In this document: in pieces, positions 54,924 through 63,701 of the stretch
Layout of the letters: each line of letters begins with the position of its first letter
How positions within the stretch are numbered: the first letter of the stretch is position 1
Source of the DNA: Sulfurimonas crateris
GTDB taxonomy: Bacteria > Campylobacterota > Campylobacteria > Campylobacterales > Sulfurimonadaceae
Reading direction: 5' to 3'
Assembly (NCBI RefSeq): GCF_005217605.1
Contig: NZ_SZPX01000005.1
Coordinates: forward strand, 62,001 to 126,000
DNA: 64,000 nucleotides
The notes under the pieces: generated by a model
Databases searched by the model: none
Told to the model about the DNA's origin: nothing
What the model saw: only the letters and a program-made list of their open reading frames with translations
Program-made: the position numbers and the translations under genes

Positions 54924-56162
54924 ATGACAAAAAAGATCCAAAATATTAGAGATAACTATAATCCGCTCCTTTTTGATATAGTATGCGGAGTCGTGACCGC
55001 ACTCTTTTTCAGTGCTTTTTTATATCTTGAGCACTTCGGTATAACTCTAAAATTTATAAATACGCTCTTTGGAGTTTTTGCCTTTGCTCTTCTTCTCTAC
55101 ATACCAAAAAGAGCCGCTTTAATAGCCGGTTTCTTTATAGGTCTTTTGTGGTTTTACTGGATAGGATACAGCTTTAAATACAACGGCGTAGGCTATATGG
55201 AGTCTATTATCACTCTGCTTTTTGCACTTGTTTATATGCTCTTTTTCGGCGTCTTGGCACTTACCAACAGTGCTCTTATAAGAGCTTTGATGCTCTTTGC
55301 TCTAAGCTTTATAGAGCCATTTGATTTTAACTGGCTGCAGATGGAGCTTCTCTTTATAGATAGCTATTTTGGGGTGCAGAAGTATCAATTTGCTCTACTT
55401 CTTGCCGCTCTTGCTCTGCCCTCTTATATTAAAAAGCCATACACACTTCTCCCGCTTCTGCTGCTTATCTTTAGCATAAATTTTGCTCCCGAAGCTCAAA
55501 AAGATGCCCCGCTAAAGATAAAACTTGTTGCAACAGATATATCGCAAGACAAAAAGTGGCAAAGAGAGAGTTTATCTCCGACAATAGAGCTTATATTTAG
55601 CGAGATAAGAGAGGCTAAAGAGAGCGGCTACGACGTTGTTATCTTTCCTGAGTCGGTTTTCCCGTTTTTTATGAACAAAGCTCCCGCTATCGTAGATGAA
55701 TTAAAAAAGTCATCTTATGATATAGCAATAGTTGCAGGTTCTCTTCTTAGTGAGGATGGCATGCACTACAATGTGACCTATATATTTGAAGACGGCAAGT
55801 TTGAAGTTGCTAAAAAATTGGTTCTAGTACCGTTTGGAGAGTATATTCCGCTTCCAAAGTTCGCTCAGGATTTTATAAATAATCTCTTTTTTGGCGGAGC
55901 ATCCGACTTTAAAACGGCAACAGAGCCTACTGACTTTACCATCAAAGGAGTAAAGTTTAGAAATGCCATCTGTTACGAGGCAACGTGCCAGGAGATATAT
56001 GAGGGTGAGGTGGATTTTGTTATAGCCATAAGCAACAACGCATGGTTTGCTCCATCAATTGAGCCGACGCTTCAGAAGCTGCTGATGAGATACTATGCTA
56101 GAAAAAACGGTGCCACTATATACCACAGCGCAAACTATAGAGGTACCGGAATCGTACAGTAA
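54924..56162 (+). CDS. lnt: Apolipoprotein N-acyltransferase Lnt
   Basis: Adds the third acyl chain to lipoproteins at the inner membrane. The 412-residue protein has about six N-terminal helices (1-190) and a periplasmic nitrilase-like domain. Its catalytic triad segments are FPESVFPFF (Glu), VPFGEYIPL (region of Lys) and ICYEATCQ (Cys). It is shorter than E. coli Lnt (512) but has all catalytic parts. It serves the lipoproteins encoded in this window, such as LptE. Confidence 0.92.
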   Translation: MTKKIQNIRDNYNPLLFDIVCGVVTALFFSAFLYLEHFGITLKFINTLFGVFAFALLLYIPKRAALIAGFFIGLLWFYWIGYSFKYNGVGYMESIITLLFALVYMLFFGVLALTNSALIRALMLFALSFIEPFDFNWLQMELLFIDSYFGVQKYQFALLLAALALPSYIKKPYTLLPLLLLIFSINFAPEAQKDAPLKIKLVATDISQDKKWQRESLSPTIELIFSEIREAKESGYDVVIFPESVFPFFMNKAPAIVDELKKSSYDIAIVAGSLLSEDGMHYNVTYIFEDGKFEVAKKLVLVPFGEYIPLPKFAQDFINNLFFGGASDFKTATEPTDFTIKGVKFRNAICYEATCQEIYEGEVDFVIAISNNAWFAPSIEPTLQKLLMRYYARKNGATIYHSANYRGTGIVQ

Positions 56163-56170
56163 CCTTTATT

Positions 56171-56179
56171 TGGTATAAT
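56171..56179 (+). promoter_or_regulatory. Extended -10 promoter of ppk1
   Basis: TG-g-TATAAT occupies 56171-56179, right after the lnt stop and about 30 bases before the ppk1 ATG. No good -35 is seen. Confidence 0.55.
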
Positions 56180-56210
56180 TGCACCTTATTTTATTTTACA
56201 GGGATTTATA

Positions 56211-58310
56211 ATGATAAATCTAAAAAACCCGAGCCTATACAACAATCGTGAGATCTCATGGCTTCAATTTAATACAAGAGTTTTAAAACAGGCACAAGAT
56301 GAGTCTCTGCCGCTGTTGGAGCGTTTGAAGTTTCTGGCGATCTATGGAACAAACCTAGATGAATTTTATATGATCAGGGTTGCCGGACTTAAAAAACTAT
56401 TCGCTGCGGGCATCATTGTCTCAAGTGCGGACAAGCTCACACCGCTTGAACAGCTTCGCGAGATAAGAAAGTATCTCCATCAAGAGCAGCAGGTCGTAGA
56501 ACACTGCTTAAGCGGTATTTTAAAAAAGCTAGAGCCTGAGGGCATTAGAGTCAAATATTATCAAGACCTCAACCAACACGAAAAGAACAGGCTAAATAAA
56601 TATTTTAACGAAAATATATACCCTGTAATAATACCTATCGCCGTTGACGCAACACACCCTTTTCCACATCTTAACAACCTAAGCTTCGGGCTAATCGTAA
56701 AACTACGTGACAGTGACAACACAACAATTGAGAGATTTGGCATAGTTCGTGTCCCAAGAGTTTTAGAGAGATTTATTGAGATCGACAACGGAACATATGT
56801 CCCCATAGGAAGTGTTGTTGCACAACATATCGAAGACCTTTTTCCAGGCTACTCTCTTATAAAATATGCAGCCTTTAGAGTAACAAGAAATGCAGACATT
56901 GAGATCGAAGAGGAGGAGGCAGACGACTTTTTGGAGATTTTAGAAGAGGGACTGAAACTTCGCCGCAAAGGTGCAATGGTAAGACTTGAAGTCGGAATTA
57001 ACGGCGATGATGAGATCGTTAACTTCTTTAACCGCCACACAAACGTTTACCAAGACGACATATATAGATTTCATACTTTCTTAAACCTCTCCAGTCTTTG
57101 GCAGATCGTATCAAATAAAAATTTCGCTCATCTTTTATCGGCTCCTTACAAACCAAAAACTCTTCCTCCTTTGGATAACAACGAAAATATTTTTTCAACT
57201 TTGGAAAAAGAGGATGTTCTGCTCTACCACCCTTATGAGAGCTTTGACCCTGTTGTAAAACTAATTCAAGAAGCTGCAAAAGACCCTGACGTAGTATCAA
57301 TAAAGATGACTCTCTACCGCTCAGGAACCGATTCCCCGATTGTTAAATCTCTTATGAGTGCAAGCGAATCTGGCAAGCAGGTAACCGTTATGGTTGAGCT
57401 AAAAGCGAGGTTTGACGAAGAGAACAACCTTATTTGGGCAAAAGCTCTTGAAAAAGCTGGCGCACACGTTATATATGGCATTAAAGGTTTTAAAGTCCAT
57501 GCCAAAGCGACACTTATTACAAGAAGAAAGAACGGTAAACTGAAGCAGTATGCGCATCTAGGAACAGGGAACTACAACCCTTCCACATCAAAAGTATATA
57601 CAGATATGAGTTACCTTACCTCAAAAGATGAGATAACAAACGATATGACACGCTTTTTTCACTTTTTGACCGGATTTAGCAAAAAAGGCAAACTTAACGA
57701 ACTATATATGTCGCCGTCTCAAATAAAACCTAAGGTTTTATCACTTATACAAAATGAGACGAGAAAAAAGAGCGAAGGACGTATAATCGCAAAACTGAAC
57801 TCACTTGTTGACGATGATGTCATAAAAGCGCTCTACAAAGCGAGTCAGGCAGGAGTTAAGATCGACCTGATAGTGCGCGGTATCTGCTGTCTGAAACCGG
57901 GCATCGAGGGTGTGAGCGAAAATATAAGAGTCATCTCCATCCTTGGAAAATATCTTGAACACGCAAGAACCTTTTACTTTAAGAACGACGAAGCAGGAGT
58001 ATATATCTCAAGTGCGGATTGGATGCCGAGAAACCTAATGAGACGTATAGAGCTTTTAACTGCTATAAAAGATAAAACCGCAAAAGAGAAAATAATTCAG
58101 ATACTAGAACTTCAATGTGCAGATAACACTCTCGCACACGAACTTCAAAGTGACGGTTCATACAAAAAAATAAAATCCGATGATGCAAAAGTCATAGACA
58201 ACCATAAGTATCTGGAAGATTATGCGAACAAGATAGCAAAAGCATCGACAAAAGAGAGTGCTCAATTAGTTAAAGAGCTCTCAAGCAATATATTTAAACA
58301 GGAGCTTTGA
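56211..58310 (+). CDS. ppk1: Polyphosphate kinase 1
   Basis: Polymerises the terminal phosphate of ATP into polyphosphate. The 699-residue protein has the four PPK1 domains. Features are [14 protein letters not shown], the [11 protein letters not shown] loop, the autophosphorylated histidine in [24 protein letters not shown] and the second histidine region [14 protein letters not shown] precedes the ATG. It overlaps nothing; the carbonic anhydrase start lies two bases past its stop. Confidence 0.96.
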   Translation: MINLKNPSLYNNREISWLQFNTRVLKQAQDESLPLLERLKFLAIYGTNLDEFYMIRVAGLKKLFAAGIIVSSADKLTPLEQLREIRKYLHQEQQVVEHCLSGILKKLEPEGIRVKYYQDLNQHEKNRLNKYFNENIYPVIIPIAVDATHPFPHLNNLSFGLIVKLRDSDNTTIERFGIVRVPRVLERFIEIDNGTYVPIGSVVAQHIEDLFPGYSLIKYAAFRVTRNADIEIEEEEADDFLEILEEGLKLRRKGAMVRLEVGINGDDEIVNFFNRHTNVYQDDIYRFHTFLNLSSLWQIVSNKNFAHLLSAPYKPKTLPPLDNNENIFSTLEKEDVLLYHPYESFDPVVKLIQEAAKDPDVVSIKMTLYRSGTDSPIVKSLMSASESGKQVTVMVELKARFDEENNLIWAKALEKAGAHVIYGIKGFKVHAKATLITRRKNGKLKQYAHLGTGNYNPSTSKVYTDMSYLTSKDEITNDMTRFFHFLTGFSKKGKLNELYMSPSQIKPKVLSLIQNETRKKSEGRIIAKLNSLVDDDVIKALYKASQAGVKIDLIVRGICCLKPGIEGVSENIRVISILGKYLEHARTFYFKNDEAGVYISSADWMPRNLMRRIELLTAIKDKTAKEKIIQILELQCADNTLAHELQSDGSYKKIKSDDAKVIDNHKYLEDYANKIAKASTKESAQLVKELSSNIFKQEL

Positions 58311-58312
58311 TT

Positions 58313-58840
58313 ATGCTGTATGATTTTAAAGATATGAGTCCAAAGATCGGAAAGAACACATGGATAGCACCTTCTGCCGATGTCATAGGAGATGTCGAGT
58401 GCGGAGAGGATTGCTCTATCTGGTTTGGAACCGTTGTAAGGGGCGATGTCCACCACATAAAGATAGGCGACAGAGTAAGCATACAGGATTTGAGCATGGT
58501 GCATGTAACCCACCATAAAAAAGCAGACAGAAGTGATGGTAATCCGACAATTATCGGCAATGACGTGACAATCGGGCACAGAGTAATGCTTCACGGATGC
58601 ACTATAGAAGATGCTTGTCTTATCGGGATGAGCGCGACGATCCTTGACGGTGCCCTCATAGGAAAAGAGTCTATTGTAGGTGCGGGCGCACTTGTGACAA
58701 AAAACAAAGTTTTTCCGCCACGCTCACTTATCATGGGAAGTCCGGCAAAGGCTATAAGAGAGTTAAGCGATGAAGAGGTAAAAGAGCTCTACGCTTCTGC
58801 TTCACGCTATGTAGAGTTTAAATCTCACTACCAAAAATAG
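58313..58840 (+). CDS. Gamma-class carbonic anhydrase family protein
   Basis: A 175-residue left-handed beta-helix protein of the YrdA/gamma carbonic anhydrase family. Zinc-binding histidines are in SMVHVTHH and TIGHRVMLHGC; MGSPAKAIREL is the usual C-terminal signature. AGGAG lies eight bases before the ATG at 58313; an earlier TTG would be only two bases away from it. Whether it has anhydrase activity is not certain for this family. Confidence 0.88.
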   Translation: MLYDFKDMSPKIGKNTWIAPSADVIGDVECGEDCSIWFGTVVRGDVHHIKIGDRVSIQDLSMVHVTHHKKADRSDGNPTIIGNDVTIGHRVMLHGCTIEDACLIGMSATILDGALIGKESIVGAGALVTKNKVFPPRSLIMGSPAKAIRELSDEEVKELYASASRYVEFKSHYQK

Positions 58841-59452
58841 ATGCCTGAATATTTTATTTTTGCGGACATTTTAGGTATTACTGCTTTTGCAATAAGCGGT
58901 TTTTTGATTGCCATAAAAAACAACCTAGACATTTTGGGCATTTTAATAGCCTCAGCGCTTACCGCTCTAGGTGGGGGTATTATCAGAGATGCCATACTAA
59001 GTTCCCCTCCTTTTGCTTTTACATCCTTTTATCCGGCGATAACGCTAATTGTGACTATATTTGTTGCATATATATTTAAACTCTACAAAGAGAGCTCGAT
59101 CGAGAGAAAGTGGATGTTTGTCGTGAGTGATACTATAGGGCTCGTAGCTTTTAGCATAACCGGCGCTCTTTTGGCAATAAATGCGGATTACAACTTTTTT
59201 GGCATAGTGATACTCAGCTTTATCACGGCTGTTGGCGGAGGGGTTACAAGAGATATTATGATAAATCAGGTTCCTACAGTTCTTATCAGCGACTTTTACG
59301 GCTCCATAGCAGTTATTGTCGCGCTTCTTCTAGGTACTCTACACTTTTTTGATGCTATTAACGAGTTTAGCATCATAGCTACTGCACTCTTTAGCATAGC
59401 GCTAAGATTGATAGCCTACAAAAAAGGGTGGCATCTGCCAAGGATTGTATGA
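58841..59452 (+). CDS. UPF0126/TRIC-type membrane channel protein
   Basis: A 203-residue protein with seven hydrophobic helices in two related halves, each with a GGGxxRD motif (ALGGGIIRDAIL and AVGGGVTRDIMI). This is the UPF0126/YadS family, bacterial relatives of TRIC cation channels. It begins on the base after the carbonic anhydrase stop. The true substrate is not settled. Confidence 0.88.
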   Translation: MPEYFIFADILGITAFAISGFLIAIKNNLDILGILIASALTALGGGIIRDAILSSPPFAFTSFYPAITLIVTIFVAYIFKLYKESSIERKWMFVVSDTIGLVAFSITGALLAINADYNFFGIVILSFITAVGGGVTRDIMINQVPTVLISDFYGSIAVIVALLLGTLHFFDAINEFSIIATALFSIALRLIAYKKGWHLPRIV

Positions 59453-59514
59453 AATATATATAATATATTTTGACATTATTTTCATAACGGTTTTTTATAA
59501 GTAACGCTTGAATA

Positions 59515-59543
59515 TTTACAAAAGTTAATTTTGATACTATAAT
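59515..59543 (+). promoter_or_regulatory. Sigma-70 promoter of modE
   Basis: TTTACA (59515-59520) and TATAAT (59538-59543) lie 17 bases apart. The transcript would have a leader of about 45 bases before modE. Two half-site-like ATAACG and GTAACG stretches lie just upstream, between about 59484 and 59507. Confidence 0.65.
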
Positions 59544-59592
59544 GACCGCACTTTAAAATATACTAACTATTTTTTTATAAAAGGTATTTGAC

Positions 59593-60369
59593 ATGAAGAT
59601 AGACGGTCGTTTTTGGCTGACAAAAGACAATGAGAGCTTTTTAGGTTCAGGCAGGGTCGAACTATTAAGAACTATAGAAAAGAGAGGCTCTATAAATGCT
59701 GCGGCAAAAGAGATGAAAATGAGTTATAAAGCAGCTTGGGAGCGTATAAATTCAATGAATAACCTTGCAGACGAGCCGCTTATTACAAGAACAACGGGAG
59801 GAAAAGGCGGAGGCGGAACGACACTTACTCCTTACGCACATAAACTTATCGAAACATATAACCGTCTAAATGAGCTACATAGAGAGTTCATCAACCGTTT
59901 TGCCGAAGCAGGTAATGATCCTGAACATTTAGCCAAAATACTAGCAAGAACCTTCTTAACCACTAGTGCCAGAAATCAACTTCCTTCTACGATAAAAGAG
60001 ATAAAATTCAACGGTTTAAACGCATATATCGAACTCTCTTTTTTTGGGGGATACTCTTTAACCTCAAGTATAACAACTAAATCTATAAAAAACATGGGCT
60101 TACATGTAGGAAGTAAAGTCTACGCCATCATCAAATCTAGCGACATAAATATCGTAAATGAAACACCTGCTTCTAATAAGAACATAAACATTTTAAAAGG
60201 CGACATAGAACTAATAGAAATATCTCAGGACTCTTTGGAAGTATCTTTTAAAATCAACGAACACATAACGCTTACCGCCCTTTTAGATAAGGAGGATACC
60301 TCTTCTTTAAAAATAGGCTCCAAAGCTTACGCACTGATAAATACCGACAATATAATAATAGGTTTATAG
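59593..60369 (+). CDS. modE: ModE molybdate-responsive regulator
   Basis: A 258-residue regulator with an N-terminal LysR-like winged helix (KRGSINAAAKEMKMSYKAAW, TGGKGGGGTTLTPYA) and two C-terminal Mop domains, the first with the molybdate-binding signature TSARNQLPSTIKEI (compare SARNQL). This di-Mop form is the full E. coli-like ModE, 262 residues there. It binds molybdate or tungstate and represses uptake genes. A ModE-like palindrome lies right behind the gene and before the uptake operon. Confidence 0.92.
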   Translation: MKIDGRFWLTKDNESFLGSGRVELLRTIEKRGSINAAAKEMKMSYKAAWERINSMNNLADEPLITRTTGGKGGGGTTLTPYAHKLIETYNRLNELHREFINRFAEAGNDPEHLAKILARTFLTTSARNQLPSTIKEIKFNGLNAYIELSFFGGYSLTSSITTKSIKNMGLHVGSKVYAIIKSSDINIVNETPASNKNINILKGDIELIEISQDSLEVSFKINEHITLTALLDKEDTSSLKIGSKAYALINTDNIIIGL

Positions 60370-60793
60370 TTTAAGGTTAAATAAAACTTTAAGAAATAAT
60401 TGATTATCATTCGTTATGTCTTAGGAGATACAACGATATTTTTTTGTATTTAGACTATATTCCATATGATGAGACAAAATGTCGGATAAAGTATTTATCG
60501 TTATATCAAAAAAGATATATAATTACATTGGTTTAAAAAATAAAAACTTATCCAAGTATGAAACAACTCTTCAGAAAATAATACATAAAATCAAAAACTT
60601 CGTATTATCTTCTGAGGCGTTTACGCCTCGAATATCTAGTGAACTATTTTTTTATGTGCTATTTTACAAAATGAAGCTACCTTCTTCTTTTTCTCAAAAT
60701 TCTCTTGTTAAATGTCCAAAACAAAAGCAAAAAGTTGTTTCACTAGATTTATATATGCTCCAAATAAACAAACATCATAATTAAGGTATCAGC
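60370..60793 (+). promoter_or_regulatory. Region between modE and the molybdate operon, with ModE-like operators
   Basis: TCGTTATGTCT (60411-60421) and AGATACAACGA (60426-60436) match as an imperfect palindrome in 9 of 11 positions, with a four-base centre; the CGTTAT...CAACG ends resemble ModE operators. A second weaker candidate starts at 60498 with TCGTTATATC, then six A, then GATATATAA. GAGGCGTTTACGCCTC (60614-60629) is a further hairpin. An open frame of 101 codons (60479-60784) covers this region, but it has no clear ribosome binding site, no recognisable domain and overlaps the second operator, so I do not call a gene. Confidence 0.65.
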
Positions 60794-61786
60794 ATGTTAA
60801 AAAAAACACTCACTCTACTTTTATTAGTCTTAAGTTTTACGTTACACTCAAAAGTCATAAATGAAAATCCCAAAAAAGTATTTGGCTCTTCTCCTCCGAT
60901 GAACTATCTCATTTACGCTATAAACCCGAGCAAGATGGTCGGTTTGAACTTTTATGCGAACAATATCAACAATAACGCCGATGTGAAGTTTTTAAAACAG
61001 AGTTTTTTAGAACTTCCCGTCATAGGGTCGTTTCCCGGCTCAGGACAAGGGATAAATTTAGAGACTATCATAAAACACAATCCTGATCTTATTTTAATCT
61101 GGGAAGATGTTTATTTTTACAAACGCGTTGAAGAGCAGATAAGAAAAGCTCAAATACCCAGTATAACAATCCCTTTTAGAAAGATAGAGTCTATGCCCTC
61201 TTCTATATTGACAGCCGCCAAAGCCATGAATGAACATAAACGCGGCAAGATACTCTCTGATTATACAAAAGAGCGTATCGAATATATCAAAAATATGTTG
61301 CAAGAGCTTGAGCCTGTAAAATATTATTATGCCGAAGGAGCCGACGGTTTAGCTACGGAGTGCAGCGACTCTATGCATGTTGAAGCATTAAACTTTGCAG
61401 GAGGAGAAAATGTACATAAATGCACTCAAAGTAACCTCAAAGGTCTTGAACGCATCAGCTTTGAGACGCTTGTGGGTTATGATCCGCAAGTCATCATCGC
61501 ACAAAACAGACTTGTTTACAACACCATACTCTCCAATCCTCTTTGGAAACATCTGCAAGCAGTGAAGAACAAAAGAGTCTATGTAGTACCCAGCACGCCT
61601 TTTAACTGGATAGACAGACCGCCTTCTTTTATGAGAATTATAGGAATAGAGTGGTTGGCTCACAACTTCCATCCAACACACTACAAAAACGACATCTATA
61701 CGCAGATAGCAAAATTTTATAAACTGTTTTTAGATGTAGAACTCACACAAGAGCAGATATACCAAATAATAGGAGAAAAAGAGTGA
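60794..61786 (+). CDS. Periplasmic metal-oxyanion binding protein (MolA/BtuF type)
   Basis: A 330-residue protein with a signal peptide (MLKKTLTLLLLVLSFTLHS) and the FecB/BtuF binding-protein fold, seen as PKKVFGSSPPMNYLIYAINP, GSFPGSGQGINLETIIKHNPDLI, and ALNFAGGENVHKC. In Haemophilus influenzae the MolA protein of the same class binds molybdate and tungstate. modE before and modD after the operon make molybdate or tungstate the likely ligand rather than cobalamin or siderophores. AAGG lies about 8 bases before the ATG. Confidence 0.82.
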   Translation: MLKKTLTLLLLVLSFTLHSKVINENPKKVFGSSPPMNYLIYAINPSKMVGLNFYANNINNNADVKFLKQSFLELPVIGSFPGSGQGINLETIIKHNPDLILIWEDVYFYKRVEEQIRKAQIPSITIPFRKIESMPSSILTAAKAMNEHKRGKILSDYTKERIEYIKNMLQELEPVKYYYAEGADGLATECSDSMHVEALNFAGGENVHKCTQSNLKGLERISFETLVGYDPQVIIAQNRLVYNTILSNPLWKHLQAVKNKRVYVVPSTPFNWIDRPPSFMRIIGIEWLAHNFHPTHYKNDIYTQIAKFYKLFLDVELTQEQIYQIIGEKE

Positions 61787-61893
61787 AAACAAAATCTTTA
61801 TTTATCTCAATGATGGCTTCAAGCCTCCTTTTGGCTACTCCTATCAGTATAAAAAAAATCGTTATAGACGATACGGCGGCCATTAAACTATGA
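61783..61893 (+). CDS. 36-residue secreted ORF inside the molybdate operon
   Basis: A GTG-started frame overlapping the binding-protein stop by three bases and the permease ATG by four. AGGAG (61771-61775) lies seven bases before the GTG. The product has a typical signal peptide (MKTKSLFISMMASSLLLATP) and about 16 further residues (ending DDTAAIKL). It may be a leader peptide, a tiny periplasmic protein, or the remnant of an outer-membrane receptor gene shortened by deletion. The sequence alone does not decide. Confidence 0.55.
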   Translation: MKTKSLFISMMASSLLLATPISIKKIVIDDTAAIKL

Positions 61894-62915
61894 GCTTTTC
61901 AAAAGAGACACGCTATCTCATCGCAGGGGGAGTGCTTTTGGTTTTTTTAGCACTTTTTTCTTTGCTTTGGGGTCAGTATCCTATAAGTCTAGAAGTATTT
62001 TCCGCCTATGTAAAAAATATCCTTTTCTCAACTCCTGTAGATGAATCTTATAATATTGCACTTATTCACAATATTATCACCGAGATTCGCCTTCCTCGTG
62101 TTTTGCTTGCTATTCTTATCGGTGCGGCACTTTCAACTTCGGGAGCGGTTTTTCAAGCGATGTTTGTAAATCCTCTTGTATCCCCCGGGATTTTAGGAGT
62201 ACTTGCAGGAGCATCATTCGGTGCGGCTTTGGGGATGCTTCTAAGCGAACACTGGTACTTGGTACAGATATTTGCTTTTTCTTTCGGATTTATAGCGGTC
62301 GGTTTTGCCGTGTTCATAGGTTCAATGGTGACAAACTCCCGCTCAACCGTCATGCTGGTTCTAGGCGGAGTTATCAGCGGTTCGCTTTTTACTTCTCTGC
62401 TCTCTATCATAAAGTATGTCGCAGACCCTTACAGTACACTGCCTGCTATTGTTTACTGGCTTATGGGTTCGCTATCTATGGCACAATTAAACGAAGTTTT
62501 TCTTGTAGCCATTCCTATTTCAATCAGCATTACGGGCATGATATTTATGAGCAAATATTTTGACCTTATGAGTTTAGGAGATGAGGAGGCAAAAGCACTT
62601 GGCGTAAATGTCAAGCTTATACGCATCATAGCTATCGTTCTTGCTACGCTGGCAAGTTCATTGTCTGTCGTTATGGCGGGCATTATCGGCTGGGTAGGGC
62701 TTATCATACCGCATATTATCCGTATGGCGGTTGGTCCCTCACACCGCCTGCTTATTCCTCTTTCGGCTATTGTGGGAGGAGCATTTTTGCTTCTTGCCGA
62801 CGGGGTATCAAGACTTGCTCTTAGCGTTGAGATACCTATAGGGATTTTGACTTCGCTTATAGGGATTCCTATCTTTATAATTGTATTAAAAAATGCGAGG
62901 GCGGCATGGAACTAA
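61890..62915 (+). CDS. FecCD-type permease (MolB-like)
   Basis: A 341-residue membrane protein with about ten helices and the BtuC/FecCD landmarks: IRLPRVLLAILIGAALSTSGAVFQ, NPLVSPGILGVLAGASFGA, GDEEAKALGVNV and GWVGLIIPHIIRM. It forms the channel of a type II ABC importer with the binding protein and ATPase. The start overlaps the 36-residue ORF by four bases and the end overlaps the ATPase gene by ten. Confidence 0.93.
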   Translation: MSFSKETRYLIAGGVLLVFLALFSLLWGQYPISLEVFSAYVKNILFSTPVDESYNIALIHNIITEIRLPRVLLAILIGAALSTSGAVFQAMFVNPLVSPGILGVLAGASFGAALGMLLSEHWYLVQIFAFSFGFIAVGFAVFIGSMVTNSRSTVMLVLGGVISGSLFTSLLSIIKYVADPYSTLPAIVYWLMGSLSMAQLNEVFLVAIPISISITGMIFMSKYFDLMSLGDEEAKALGVNVKLIRIIAIVLATLASSLSVVMAGIIGWVGLIIPHIIRMAVGPSHRLLIPLSAIVGGAFLLLADGVSRLALSVEIPIGILTSLIGIPIFIIVLKNARAAWN

Positions 62916-63700
62916 AACCTATTATAGAGGTAAAAAATCTTCATTTTTCATATAAGAAACATCGAGTTTTAGCAGGTGTTGACTTAGAGCTTTACAGAGG
63001 CGAAGTCGTCTCTTTGCTAGGACCTAACGGGTGCGGAAAAAGTACGCTTATCAAGCTCATTTTAAAACTTCTTCATGGAGAGGGAGAGATAAAAATAGCC
63101 TCCAAAGAGATTGGAAAATATTCGCATAAAGATATAGCTTCACATGTAGCTTATATTCCACAGTACAACAATACGCCCTTTAACTATACCGTTCTTGAAA
63201 TGGTCGTCATGGGAAGAGTATCAAAACTAGATTTTTTTGCTCTTCCATCAGCAAATGATTATGAGGTGGCAAACAAAGCACTTGAAAAAATAAATATTGA
63301 GCATCTGCACGACAAAGCGTTCGGACAACTAAGCGGCGGACAAAAACAGATGGTGCTTTTGGCGCGTGCCATCGCTCAGGAAGTAAATGTATTTATCATG
63401 GACGAGCCTGTTGCAGGGCTTGATTACGGCAATCAGATAAGGCTATTGGAACTCATAAACGAACTAAGTGCGCAAGGGTACACATTTTTAAAAACCACGC
63501 ATTATCCAGACCATGCACTTTTAGTATCAAGCCGTGTAGTGGTTATGAACGGTGGGAAAATCATAGCAGATGGAACTCCATCTGAAGTTATTACAAGCAA
63601 GATGATAGAGAGTGTATATGATATCAAAGCTGACATCATCACGCACGACTCACACAAAAGGTGTGTTCCGATATTTGAACAAAAAAGAGAGGTTATATAA
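62906..63700 (+). CDS. ABC transporter ATPase (MolC-like)
   Basis: A 264-residue ATPase with Walker A LLGPNGCGKSTLIK, signature LSGGQKQMVLLARAI and Walker B VFIMDEPVAGLD. It energises the FecCD-type permease. The class matches HI1470-type MolC of Haemophilus and BtuD/FecE. The final stop lies one base before modD. Confidence 0.94.
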   Translation: MELKPIIEVKNLHFSYKKHRVLAGVDLELYRGEVVSLLGPNGCGKSTLIKLILKLLHGEGEIKIASKEIGKYSHKDIASHVAYIPQYNNTPFNYTVLEMVVMGRVSKLDFFALPSANDYEVANKALEKINIEHLHDKAFGQLSGGQKQMVLLARAIAQEVNVFIMDEPVAGLDYGNQIRLLELINELSAQGYTFLKTTHYPDHALLVSSRVVVMNGGKIIADGTPSEVITSKMIESVYDIKADIITHDSHKRCVPIFEQKREVI

Positions 63701-63701
63701 G

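Noticed and set aside
60479-60784. Open frame of 101 codons between modE and the molybdate binding protein
   Set aside because: It has no clear ribosome binding site or domain, its product looks like translated AT-rich intergenic DNA, and it contains a ModE-like site and a perfect hairpin. Kept only as a doubtful option within the regulatory region.
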